From Rhodeus uyekii (taxonomy: Eukaryota > Chordata > Actinopteri > Cypriniformes > Acheilognathidae), in assembly GCA_037043235.1 (NCBI GenBank), contig JAWRVZ010000050.1, forward strand, positions 2,258,501 to 2,322,500: a stretch of 64,000 bases of DNA. Reading direction: 5' to 3'. Made by a program: the position numbers and the translations under genes. The notes beneath the pieces were generated by a model. That model ran no database searches and was not told the origin of the DNA. It was given only the letters and a program-made list of their open reading frames with translations. The stretch's first letter is position 1. Each line of letters starts with the position of its first letter. Of this stretch, positions 44,272-54,275 are shown one piece after another.

Positions 44272-44636
44272 TGTGGCCAGCGGGGCGTGGTTTAGAGTCT
44301 GTTGCAGGCGGAGGAGGAGTTTGGGAGAGCTAATGGTTAAGGGACACGCCTCTTGTTAACGAGATCTAACAGGTGTCTTCATTTTGCAGTGAGTCGAGAG
44401 ACAGGATAAAAGCTGGGCCCAGGAGAAGGAGAGGAGGCTGACTGGGGTGAAGGCTGAAAAGTCAGAGTGCTGCCAGCTAACCCTGCCGTGTTGGAAGCTG
44501 CAGACAAGTGTTTTCTGTTCATTTTCGTTGTTGCCCTCGAGCATATTCTTTTGTTACAAAGTTTGGAATAAAAATGACTACTAGTCTGCCTAAAGACGAC
44601 CCCGCCTTTTCTTTGGATAGCTGAAAAGCCATCACA
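44272..44636 (+). repeat. 3' LTR of the Gmr1-like element
   Basis: 365 bases, same ends as the 5' LTR, with three visible substitutions. Confidence 0.92.
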
Positions 44637-44817
44637 CCGGCGCTCTTTTATGACCTGGTTCGTGACGTCACCGACCTGCGACCGTCACTCGGTCGATGGA
44701 AGTTTACATATTGTGCTTTGCGAGACAGCGTCCAAGTATTTCCCAAGTGTTCGACGCAGCGTCTCGTTCCCTCTCAGGGAACTATGGTTACATACGTAAC
44801 CTGAGACCTTTTCCCAG

Positions 44818-44872
44818 GAGGTTTTCCATCCAGAGACTGACCAGACTCAATGCTGCTTAGCTTCAGTGTTAG
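44818..44872 (-). mobile_element. SINE3 head, 5S rRNA-like
   Basis: The plus-strand sequence TTCCCAGGAGGTTTTCCATC...ACTGACCAGAC...CTGCTTAGCTTCA is the reverse complement of the 3' half of 5S rRNA, including its internal promoter box region (AAGCTAAGCAG). It continues the SINE interrupted at 35715. Confidence 0.75.
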
Positions 44873-45022
44873 AACACAGGGTGATGTGGCTGCTGTATGC
44901 TTTCTGTAAACAAATCTTAATGTTCTTCATAATATCTTATTTTTGTGCAGTGACATTTATGTCAATTTGTTGGATGTTTGTTGGATGTTTATTCATAACT
45001 TCTGTTTGTTCATTTCCTGCAG

Positions 45023-45281
45023 AGGAGCCTAAACCTGTTCTGAATGTTCAGCCGAATCCATCACAGATATTCAGAGGGGAGACTGTTACTCTGACATGTG
45101 ACATACAGGGGGAAGGATGGACGTACATGTGGCAGTGTGATGGTAGAGATCACACATCTAAAGAGAAAGAGTTCAAGATCACAGGAGAAAAAAACACAGA
45201 TATGCTGTTGTTACGGCTGCAGAGAATCAGGATCATATTTCTGCACTGACTGGAGTGATACAGTGACTCTGAATGTGTCTG
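45023..45281 (+). pseudogene. Ig-domain exon 2 of gene B, +1 frameshift in A7 run
   Basis: Homologous to the tandem exons of gene A, phase 1-1, acceptor CCTGCAG, donor GGTGAGTG. The length is 259 bases, one more than a multiple of three. The domain begins EEPKPVLNVQPNPSQIF and VTLTCDIQGEGW, then shifts at seven A (45188-45194) where the gene A exons have fewer; the rest (YGCRESGSYFCTDWSDTV) is in another frame and ends with the correct donor. Read as given, the transcript would hit a stop at 45247. A homopolymer error or a real null allele are both possible. Confidence 0.8.
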
Positions 45282-45921
45282 GTGAGTGATCATCACTGAC
45301 TTACATCGGGCTTTGCTCAGATTGAATATTAAAATGTTTTCTTCGTGTTGAAATAAGGGATTATAGTTTGAATGATCAATTATGGATGAATCATGAACTT
45401 TAACAATGTGAGATGTTTACTGCAGTTCATACAGTCACCGGCATGAATATGAGCACATGCTCAAATGTTATTGGATTTTGAAACACAATCTCAAAATCAT
45501 TTATTAAAAAAGTTTTAATGAACATTTTTGTATGTAAAGTAGGGCTGTCGCTCACACTGAATTCATCTGGATTCATGACTGATTATATGTGCATATAATA
45601 TAATGTATACATGTAGGCTTGAAAAACAAGCTTTTGTCCCCATTATTGTTTAAATCATGGGACAAGACACCAGTAGATGTTGCCAAGAGATTTCTTATTT
45701 ATTTTGTATAAGTCAAGACATATGATAAAAAGACAGTATGCTGGAGATGTGGTCTTCGTTACGGCTTTCTGCTGTCTGAAAAACAACTACATTGTCAGAG
45801 AAACGTATGGTTCCTGTTAAAACTAATGTATGCATATACTATGGACCACTAACATAAACATATCCTGTGAAAAACAAAAACATATCCTGGAAAATAATTT
45901 TTTTTTGTCTTCAATACACAT
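45282..45921. other. Intron of gene B
   Basis: The first 220 bases are a diverged version of the intron that follows gene A's tandem Ig exons. No other feature is seen. Confidence 0.6.
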
Positions 45922-46966
45922 CAGGCTTCGACAAATCCACTCGCCCGCTCGCATTTGCCTATCGGGCGAGTTAGATTCTTCAGATTCCAATACAGTTTTT
46001 CTAATCATTCAACTGTTACTACATAGAAAAAACTTGAGGCCACATAAAAAAAGCAGAAAATCGACGACGGGCTAGTAGCGATCAGATATACGATTCAGTA
46101 CTAAAGTTTGAACCACGAATAACGTATTTACTACAGGGGTCTCAAACATGCGGCCCGCGAAACGATATTTTGTGGCCCGCGGGACCATATGAAAGTTTAA
46201 TGTAAGTGTGTCCCGCGAGTTTTGAATGAATAGCGCTTTACCGCGTTGTGTGTGTGTGCGAAAGGTTCCTTTTTCGTGCGAGCTGGAGCTGTACAAGCCA
46301 ACCAATCACAGTGGAGTACATGACTCCCGGGGGCCAATCATAGTGGAGTAAATGACTCCGGGGGCCAATCACAGTGGAGTAAATGACTCCCGGGGGCGGG
46401 GCATCAGCCGGGCTTGAGGCAGACAGAGAAACATAGCTTCCCGTGTAATATCACATTTGTCAAAGCCGTCATAGAATTATTACTTACTGTGTTTTAAATT
46501 GAGCATGTTTGACTTTGAGCTGGACGAAGTGAATGTTACTGTTATCGGCGTTGGATTTAGCGTCATGCATGCGGATTGTATTTTGTTTTTCCATCATTTG
46601 AAATGGGCTGATTTGCGGGACATCGGTGTTATAATATAGAAAATAAAATCCAGTAAATAACGCCTCCGTGGCAGCATCCCATTGTTTGTATATAGTACAT
46701 TTATTAAATTTATGTCCATAAAAATGGACTTGTGGAAATGTGGACTTGTCTTCAGATTCACTATCAGATTAATTATATTGTTTCTGGGTTCTTGTTGCAT
46801 TCAACCAATAAATATTTGGTTTTGCAGTATATCATGTGTTTTTTACTTTATTAACTATTTTTGTCTGTTAAAATGCAGGGCGAGTGCTTTATTTGAAGGG
46901 CGAGTAAGTTTTTAGGGTCACTAGTCCTGCAGGGCGAGTGACCCTGGAATAATTCATCGAGGCCTG
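45922..46966. mobile_element. hAT-like element with inverted ends CAGGCTTCGA / TCGAGGCCTG
   Basis: The ends form an imperfect inverted pair and both carry GGGCGAG strings close by (GCCCGCTCGC left, GGGCGAGTG right). CACAT occurs at both flanks, but not as a clean 8-bp duplication. A second hAT-like terminus, CAGGGGTCTCAAAC, lies inside at 46136. No transposase is recognisable. Confidence 0.55.
46305..46400. repeat. Short tandem repeat of about 36 bp, 3 copies
   Basis: GGCCAATCA(C/T)AGTGGAGTA is repeated three times, with GACTCCCGGGGGCC between. It lies within the hAT-like element. Confidence 0.75.
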
Positions 46967-47400
46967 CACATTTTTTATAAATGCAATGAATCATTTTTAA
47001 TTACTTTGCCATATTATACAGTGGCATATCACACACAAGACAAAAAACAATCATAAGAAATAAACATCTCATAGTTACAAAAAATACTACGATAAAGATG
47101 CTCAATGCTCTTAAAAGGGCTTTTCCTTTATTTTCACAATTACAAACATTTTTGATGTTTATATTCAGATCTAAAATCTGTATATCAGCACTTATTCTCT
47201 TCTCTACGAACATCTGTAGACAAATACTCTATGACTTGTCTAACAGCAGCTGAACTCTGACTCTGGAGGATCTGAATCTGATCTGTTCTACTCTGTTCTA
47301 CTTCTTGATCTCGAACGTGTTTCATTTGCTCTGCCCTGGCGCTTCGGTATTTCGTCTATTTGTCTATTTTTTCCCTGACCCGCTGCTTGCTGGACTCCTG
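46967..47400. other. Intron of gene B
   Basis: No feature is recognised before the repeat that carries the small ORF. Confidence 0.4.
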
Positions 47401-47411
47401 ATAATACTGCG

Positions 47412-47699
47412 ATGGACCGATGGAACAACTGGCAGGTCCTGTGCCTGGAGACACTGTCCGATGCAGAAGATCTATGCATGATTGGATTACTGATGGCAGG
47501 GTTCCTGTTCTTTGGCTTTGGGATTGCCCTGACCTATCGAAAGATTGGTAGGACAGCTGTGAGTGACCGACTGAAGGAATTAGATCAGAGAATTACACAG
47601 ATTGAGGAACTGTACCGCAATTTATGCGAACTGAACCGTAACAACGCAGTCCAAACAGTGAGTCAGATCGGTGAACTTTTAGACGAGGATCGAACGTGA
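47412..47699 (+). CDS. Unrecognised 95-residue membrane and coiled-coil microprotein in a repeat
   Basis: I do not recognise this protein. It starts MDRWNNWQVLCLETLSDAED with G at -3 and +4 (good Kozak context). Residues about 22-44 form one hydrophobic segment (MIGLLMAGFLFFGFGIALTY) followed by a basic RKIGRTAV and a predicted coiled coil (LKELDQRITQIEELYRNL), ending DEDRT. About 415 bases later the sequence ends AATAAAATTC followed by a TATC repeat, as retroposed elements do, so the ORF probably belongs to a repeated element sitting in an intron of gene B. It may alternatively be a chance frame. Confidence 0.4.
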   Translation: MDRWNNWQVLCLETLSDAEDLCMIGLLMAGFLFFGFGIALTYRKIGRTAVSDRLKELDQRITQIEELYRNLCELNRNNAVQTVSQIGELLDEDRT

Positions 47700-48114
47700 A
47701 TGCTGAGGACCAGAACTGATTGGTTGTTTATGATCCGGACAACAGCAAATGGATTAAAAACTGTATTAGCCTCTACTCTCGGTTTGGGAAGCCAGCAGAC
47801 AGCCTGGTATCTCTCTCTTTCCCTGGGAACTGCCTTATCTCCAAGGACAAACCATAGTATAAACATCTGATGTTATGGCTTCCATTCCCATGGATCCGTC
47901 TGCCTGTTTACCTATTTGATCTACCCCCTCCCCCACCACACAAAAATTCCAACATGTAATCACATGTGCTGTGACGTGTCTTGTTATCTTGTTTGTGTTT
48001 TGCTGTGTAAGGCTTGCTAAACTGCATTCTTGTATTTCTGGAGAAAAAACGGCGCATGCTCTGCTGCGACGACACGTCTGTGAAAACAAATTTCCCGTTA
48101 AGGGACAATAAAAT

Positions 48115-48116
<2 letters not shown>

Positions 48117-48200
<84 letters not shown>
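48117..48200. repeat. (TATC)21 microsatellite next to a splice acceptor
   Basis: About 21 perfect TATC units end 18 bases before the Ig exon at 48219. The pyrimidine tract and likely branch-point region of that acceptor are therefore partly made of the repeat. Confidence 0.92.
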
Positions 48201-48218
48201 GATCTTGTTCTCCTGCAG

Positions 48219-48497
48219 GTCTAAAGCCGAAGCCTGAACTCACATCAGATCCTGCAGGAGCTGCACTGACAGGAAACACAGTGACTTTGACCTGTCGCAT
48301 GAATCCGTCCACTGGATCCTGGGACTTTTACTGGTACAAACACACACTGAACCCTGAGACAGAGAAGAGAGCAACAAACTCCTACAGACTGAAGATTAAT
48401 TCAGTGTCTGATGGAGGCCAGTACTGGTGTAGAGCTGGAAGAGGGAAACCAGTCTATTACACACAATACAGTGATGCACTGTGGGTAAATGTTACAG
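48219..48497 (+). CDS. Ig-domain exon 3 of gene B
   Basis: Ninety-three codons, phase 1-1, acceptor CTCCTGCAG, donor GGTGAGA. It encodes GLKPKPELTSDPAG, VTLTCRMNPS (first cysteine), DFYWYKH (tryptophan), and SDGGQYWCRAGRG (second cysteine), ending DALWVNVTG. The frame is intact. It resembles the membrane-proximal domain of gene A (17747). The next exon encodes the membrane anchor. Confidence 0.87.
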
Positions 48498-48911
48498 GTG
48501 AGAGAGAATGTAGTGTGTGACACAACATATACAGATCACAGACTTTTACTGCAACCAATTACAAGTGAAATCATCAACACATAACCAACATCCTATAATT
48601 TAATGAAACACAATTACAGCCAATCAACAACATTAAAATAAAAACAGATCAAATGTGTGTGTTTGTGACGTTCCTGCCAGAATCTGATTTGAAATCATAA
48701 AGGAAGAAATCTGAATCTGTGCTCATGACCAAATGTCAATATACAGACAAAAAAAGTGATATTAGTCTAATTTTTAAGAATTCTGGACAATATTTCACTA
48801 CTAAACCTTGTTTGCAGTCGGACAAGAAAGAGAATTAATGTTTTGATTAAAGCACATAAAGTATATTGTACAATGTATGCTGATTTAATCAAAATAATAG
48901 TTTTAGAGGTA
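48498..48911. other. Intron of gene B
   Basis: No feature is seen. Confidence 0.5.
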
Positions 48912-49718
48912 CAGTAATACCTCGATTTACGAGTTTAATTCGTTCCAAGAGCAAGCTCGTATCCCAAAATGCTCATACACCAAAACAATTCCCCGCATAA
49001 GAATGCATTAAAAATCAATGAATTCGTTCCACACGACCATAAATGCCCGTTTTAAATATTTTGTTTTTATTTTACCCTATTAATTACAGTTAAAATTATA
49101 ACCATTAAGATCTCATATAAATACTAATTAGTAATTGAAAATTAAACTCTAAAAATACTTGACAATTTACTATAACTCACTTTAAGCAGCGTCTGCTGGC
49201 ATGAAGGAGATGAGAGACAGACGAGGGAGGGGGAAAACACAAAACCTGGATTCAAGTGCAAATGAGTGAATTTATTATAATAGTGCAGAAAACAAACAAA
49301 GTGATAATCCAGAGTGAAAGTCGTGGAACGGGAGACGCGCGCGCGACCAACGCGAGCTCCGGAGTGGAGAGAAGAATGAAATCATGAACCACATATATAT
49401 TTCACTACGTGAACAATAGCGATCACAATTAATGCTATCACTTCTGAAAGTATCACTGTGGTGAATGATGCAGCCAAACAGAGTGAGGCTGAGAGAATGA
49501 ATGCTTTAAGGGGTGATAAAGGGGTTGGAACTGCGGGACTGTGTTATGAGAGGCTGTCATTAGGATATTTCCAGTAAAAATGCCCGCGAAGATGCTGAGC
49601 GTTAGGACCAAAATGCACGTGGGTGAGGGAAAAATTTGCTCGCACTCCGATACAACCCTCCATGCTCGTACACCGATTTTCTCGTATACCAAGTCGCTCG
49701 TAAACCGAGGTACCACTG
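48912..49718. mobile_element. mariner/Tigger-like MITE with TA duplication
   Basis: The termini CAGTAATACCTCGATTTACGAG and, in reverse, CAGTGGTACCTCGGTTTACGAG form a 22-base inverted repeat flanked by TA on both sides. A second inner pair of CTCGTA-rich strips is also inverted. No transposase frame is present. Confidence 0.82.
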
Positions 49719-50308
49719 TATATAGAAATATTCTATTAAAGGTAGGGTAGGTAATTTCAGAGTGGCTAGCAATAGCGAGCGAGCTTTGAAAGTATGAGAT
49801 CATGAGAGAAGGCTTTAAAGTACCTCATGTCTCAAAGCTCTTAACATTACAATAATAATGAGCATAAACAGCTTAAAGAGCGCTCACCTGTAACGCCTGA
49901 CTGCTGTAAATTCATTTCACTGCTGGCACTGTTGCTATTGAAACGTGTGTAAAGTCACAGGTTTCCATCTCTTCCAAACAACAGTAGTTCTGGCATGAAT
50001 GCAGTGTAATCTTGTTGTGTTGATCAGGAGGAAGTGTAAAAGGCGTCTGTTGTTTCAGTTACTGGGTTCTGTATGGAAATGCATCCTCCGACAGTCAGAA
50101 ATGACATTGTACTGTAGCCCTCGAGACGAGATCAATGTTTGTATGATAATTTTATGATCCTACGCCTTCCACACACTATATAAATACAGTTAGAGCGAGA
50201 CAAATAAATGTTTTTGACACAAATCCCTTAAACCTGTCTCTAATCTCTACTGGCACTTTAATACAGAGCAATGTTGCTCAGTAATGTGCTTGTGTTTCTG
50301 TGTTTCAG
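49719..50308. other. Intron of gene B
   Basis: No feature is recognised before the membrane exon. Confidence 0.5.
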
Positions 50309-50407
50309 AGTATCTTTCTCTCTTCAAAATCATCAGTTTTCTTGTGGCACTTTGTCCGTATCTGCTGGCGACATTCGTAATGCTTTTCAAATGTTACAGA
50401 GCAAGAG
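50309..50407 (+). CDS. Transmembrane exon of gene B
   Basis: Thirty-three codons, phase 1-1, acceptor GTTTCAG, donor GGTAAAA. It encodes EYLSLFKIISFLVALCPYLL and continues ATFVMLFKCYRAR: a hydrophobic segment of about 22 residues bounded by basic residues. A lysine lies at its outer edge (FKIISF), a place where it could contact an adaptor but is not clearly inside the membrane. The frame joins correctly on both sides. Confidence 0.85.
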
Positions 50408-50486
50408 GTAAAACTTCTATCTGATATCTCTCTCTCTCAATCGCTCTCTGATCTTTCTCTAATAAATGTTTTTCTGTGTATTTCAG

Positions 50487-50548
50487 TGTCATTTGTTGAA
50501 GACCAAAGTTCACCGTTCACATTAACAGAGGAAGAAACTTCAATCTGA
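50487..50548 (+). CDS. Short cytoplasmic tail and stop of gene B
   Basis: After acceptor TATTTCAG the frame reads VSFVEDQSSPFTLTEEETSI and stops at TGA 50546-50548. It has no tyrosine, so there is no ITIM or ITAM. Gene B would be a short-tailed partner of gene A. No AATAAA is seen in the following several hundred bases. Confidence 0.82.
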
Positions 50549-51757
50549 TATAAACACATTTGAAAAGTTTCAGAATATTTTAATTTTATTAGTCAAAATA
50601 TTTGTTTTATTTCATATAATTGTCATGAGAAATATTTGAGTGTGTTGTTCTGCTTTTAAATGGTTTTTATTATTTAGATTTGTTGTAATCTTAAAAGAAA
50701 ATTACTTTATCATATATTTGTTCTTCCAATAGTAAAAGCTTGATGTCTTCTGTTCTTCAGTTTTGTTGATTTTGGTCACCAGTTTCCTGCTCGGTTTGGT
50801 ACTTCAATGGCACCTTTGGTTAACTCTAGCTGACCTGAAGGACCTTCCAATGTCAAACTGCATTCAGCCTATCTTCCACTTTTTCATCTGCTAGGCACAT
50901 GGAGAGCTATTGCAGACATATTGCGTTGGTATTCCCTTCAGTTCAGATGCAGACCACCACTTTGTCACTGACGTTCCCTCTAAGTGCTCATGTTCTGAGA
51001 CAGGAAGTTCACAGTCTGCGTGCATAAGGAGTAATAGAGCACTTCCCTCTGAGCAAGTTGGAGAGCAGATTCTACAGCTGATATTTTGTGGAGCCCATGA
51101 AATATATAAAATAATTTATAAAATATAAATAAGTAGTATATTTTCCACACATGAATGTTTTTAAGTAGACAGAAAATATACAATTAACGATGGAATGTGA
51201 TGTTTATTCGTTACGTTTAAGTGACTCATATAAAATGATTGGGTCCATGTGTTAATATTAACACTCATTTCATGGATGTGTTTTGGCTCTTTGATGAGCA
51301 GATTCGTCATAAACAGCCTCTAAACAGTAAAAGAAAACACCTTTAAGATCTTTATAATTTAGGGGATGTTTACACAGAAGTGGACAGAGAAAAGGGGGAA
51401 TGTTTGCTGTGATCTCGCATTTACATGCATAGAATAATGAAAAAATAAGTTAGTTACGAAATTTTTTCTCGTTATTAGGGAAACAAAGTCGCTGATTTAA
51501 ATGATATTCCTGGTATTTATTATATTGTGGTGAATATATAATTAAAAAACATGTCAATTTATAATAATTTCATTTTTAATGTGTAATGATTCCATGGACC
51601 CCTTGCAGTTACACCACAGGCCACTAGGGGTCCACATATCCTGGTTGAAAAACTCTGCTGTGATGATCAGTATTCATTCATTGCTCATATTTCCTGCAAC
51701 CACAGAGACCATCTAAGTGAATTAAATGGCATGTGTTTTATGAAGGATCCTGTAGGT
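50549..51757. other. 3' UTR and intergenic sequence after gene B
   Basis: The first few hundred bases are presumably 3' UTR. No further gene is recognised. The frame at 50910-51128 has no domain. Confidence 0.45.
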
Positions 51758-53111
51758 CAGGGGTGCTCAAACTTTTTCAGCATGGGAGCTACTTTTGAAA
51801 TGACCAATTCAAAATGATCTACCCATTATATTTTTTTGAGAAATATATTGAGGATTCTTACAACTTATGTTGATGTATAACCACATATGTTGCACAATAC
51901 TCGGAATGATGCTTCGGTGGCAGCTTTCGCTTTAGAAGTAGCTTGTGTGAAAAATGACTGCTGTCCTAAAAACTGGGATTTTAGCTCCTTCACCTTTGTC
52001 TTTCTCAGCTTGCTTTTCGGTGGGAATTCAGTGTCGTATTTTCCATGAAGAGTCCGAAAATGCCGCTCCACATTTCCCTTCTTTGGTATTGCGACGGTAG
52101 ACGAGACAAACGCACTTTGAAAATGTAATCGTGAAAAAAAAGTCCTCCTCCCTTTCCGTATGAAAGTGATACGTTTTTTTCTTCTTACTTGGTCCAGCTC
52201 CCCCACTCATTTTAATACCCTATCTTTAGATTAGATTAGATTCAACTTTATTGTCATTACACAAGTACAGGTACAAGGCAACGAAATGCAGTTTAGGTCT
52301 AACCAGAAGTGCAATAGCAGCAAGTGCAGGATATATACAATGGTTGCATAAGTGCAGGATATGGAGATGTACAGGATTTACAGGTAATATGTACAATGAA
52401 TATAAATATACAGATGGTTATTACTATAACAGGTGAGTGTGTGCTATAAATATAATTACAGGTGTCTATAAACAGCATTTACAGGTGAATATGTGCTATA
52501 AATGTAAGTGTATATACAGATGTCTAACTATAAACAGAATTTACAGGAAGATGTATACAAATGTTAGCTTAAGGTAAGCAGTAAATTTAAGGTAGTGCAA
52601 TAAGCATGGACAGTGCAAATAAGTGAGATGCGAAATGTAAACAGTTGGTACTGTATGAACAGTTGGTAGTGCAAATGAGCATGTTCCAGCTAAAGTACAG
52701 TAGTGCAAGGTGCAAGTGTAAACAGTTGTTACTGTAAACAGTTGTTGTAAACAGTTGTTACTGTAAAGATAAACAGTTCCTCTTACCTTTAAGAGGAAAA
52801 AAACGAGCGAAAAATTAGGATGTAACTAACGACTAGCTTGTTAGCTTTGCAGCGCTCAGGGGCGTTGTTTGTTTGAGCACAAGTGACCTAATTGTACGGA
52901 AAAAAATCAGATGTCATCTGACTGGTTGTCCTGTGTATCAATCAAGTGACGGGATGACTGATACGCTGACGTCTAGTTTTTATTCAAAACAACTCAACTT
53001 TATTTGTATAGCGTCAGTTCATGACAATGTCACCTCACCTAGTCCTGCGATCTACCAATAGTACCTTGGAGATCGACTGGTAGATCGCGATCGACGTATT
53101 GAGCACCCCTG
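51758..53111 (-). mobile_element. hAT transposon with 8-bp duplication CTGTAG(G/A)T
   Basis: Ends CAGGGGTGCTCAAACT and, in reverse, CAGGGGTGCTCAATAC. Flanks CTGTAGGT (51750-51757) and CTGTAGAT (53112-53119) are an 8-bp target duplication with one change. The minus strand near the left end encodes part of a transposase. Deletions have removed most of the coding region. Between 52420 and 52800 there are many short imperfect repeats of TATAAACAG and GTAAACAGTTG. Confidence 0.8.
51865..52206 (-). pseudogene. hAT transposase fragment with BED-like region
   Basis: The minus-strand frame contains VAIPKKGNVERHFRTLHGKY, where H-x-x-x-x-H-like spacing fits the zinc-binding end of a BED finger in hAT transposases, and then KATEASFRV, which introduces the next domain in that family. 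A frame break lies in the first 60 residues (a neighbouring frame carries FSKCVCLV). The frame ends at 51865 before the catalytic core. Confidence 0.65.
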
Positions 53112-53375
53112 CTGTAGATGATCATCTGCATTCATTCATAGAGAGTTTCATTTACGTCAGAAAAGGATTTTGAGTCTCCAGTAGATTTTCTATCAAATCC
53201 CTGTGCATTTTAATTTAAGAGGAACGGTTTATCTTTACAGTCAATTAGATTAATACATAATCTCATCCTTCTTCCATCAGTAACATCATCCATCATGGCC
53301 GTGAACTTCCATTCCAGCAGATTCTTTGTGTTGCTTTACGTTTCTTTGTAAATGGTAGTGTCTGCATAACATTGG
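53112..53375. other. Short spacer between hAT elements
   Basis: No feature is seen. Confidence 0.5.
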
Positions 53376-54275
53376 CAGGCCTTGAAATTCACGACGGCAT
53401 CGACGACAAATGCAGTCGTGTCTTTCATTTTTGCCGAACTGCCCCTATCATTTTTATGAAATCGACAACAACATTGCCGTGCCCTTTTTCAGAAATGCCT
53501 TTTGCCCCTATCCATTACAAGTGAAAGCTGTGCAGAGCGGTCGTCCTATCGGGGCTTGCGGAGCGGGACAGAGCCGCTAAGATGGCAACTGAAACGTTTT
53601 TATTTTCGGGAGCTTCCGGGATGGTGATAAAGATCGACCAGTCGATCGCGATCAACGGGTTGGCAACCACTGTTCTATAAAATTAATACCTTGTTAAACC
53701 AGTTCTCTCTTCAAATCCCTATTATGAGGCTATATGTTATGTATAATTTAGGCATATTTAGACTATACACTTAGCAATAGACTATTTTAGTTCCCCTCTT
53801 TCCACAACAAATCAGAACAAGAATGAAAAATAGGCTATACGCAGCTCTAAATAAGCCCAAGAGAATTGAAACTGAAAGTAACCGGCGTTGGGCTCAAGTA
53901 GCCTAAATCTCTCATTCGGCATGAATCCAGATGTTTCCATATTCCCAATATATCTGGATGCTAAACTGATTCAGTGTGTTCCTTGAATGCATATGCAAAT
54001 GCATAAATGTAAATGTAAAGTTATGTTGGCATTCTATAGGGTGTAACATCAATATCACAGAAAATTCATTTAAGAGTATGAAACGGAAAACATAAAAAGT
54101 AGCAAACATTATGCTAATGTACATAAAACGTAAATTGCCTTAATGCCCTTGTGACGTTTTCAATATTGCCTTTGTGCCCATATTAGACAATAAAAAATGC
54201 CTTGGTGCCCTTTAAATTTCTATAATTTCTAAGGCAACTTGGCAGTGCCCTTTTCACAACGAATTTCAAGGCCTG
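53376..54275. mobile_element. hAT-like element, ends CAGGCCTTGAAATTC / GAATTTCAAGGCCTG
   Basis: A perfect 15-base inverted terminal repeat. CATTGG lies next to both ends, suggesting a 6-bp duplication. It repeats TGCCCTTT-like strips. Another hAT right end (GCGATCAACGGGTTGGCAAC then CACTG, finishing at 53672) is nested inside. No transposase is recognised. Confidence 0.75.

Larger units (their letters stand above)
39515..44636 (+). mobile_element. Gmr1-like Ty3/Gypsy LTR retrotransposon, nearly intact
   Basis: Two 365-base LTRs (39515-39879 and 44272-44636) differ at about three positions, so the insertion is young. CCGGC is duplicated on both sides (39510-39514 and 44637-44641). The primer binding site TGGTGCCGAAACCCGGGATC at 39881-39900 is complementary to the 3' end of tRNA-Phe. 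A purine-rich tract (GGGTGGTGGGGGTA) precedes the 3' LTR. One frame encodes Gag, protease, integrase, RT and RNase H in that order: integrase precedes RT, the Gmr1-like arrangement, unlike most Gypsy elements. Two in-frame TGA codons interrupt it. Confidence 0.93.
35716..44817 (+). mobile_element. Second DIRS-type element, degraded, carrying a Gypsy insertion
   Basis: Inverted terminal repeats lie at about 35716-35875 and 44640-44817 (shared inverted motifs GACGCTGTCTCGCGAAGCAC-like, CGACCGAGTG, GGTCGGTGACGTCA). The coding region on the plus strand is decayed: Gag remnants (36660-37170), RT (37331-37660), RNase H (38060-38500) and tyrosine recombinase (38790-39514). AT-repeat tracts have expanded inside it (36530-36650 and 37237-37318). 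The Gypsy element at 39515 was inserted later. The DIRS 3' part, including the recombinase end and internal complementary region, is missing. Confidence 0.8.
47400..48200 (+). mobile_element. Probable retroposed element ending in a (TATC)n tail
   Basis: The block ends AAGGGACAATAAAATTC and then TATC repeats, a 3' structure found on several fish non-LTR elements and their SINEs. The left boundary is uncertain. It carries the 95-codon ORF but no RT. Confidence 0.45.

Noticed and set aside
46305..46400. Regularly spaced short repeat as a CRISPR-like array
   Set aside because: Three direct copies without unique spacers, in vertebrate transposon DNA.
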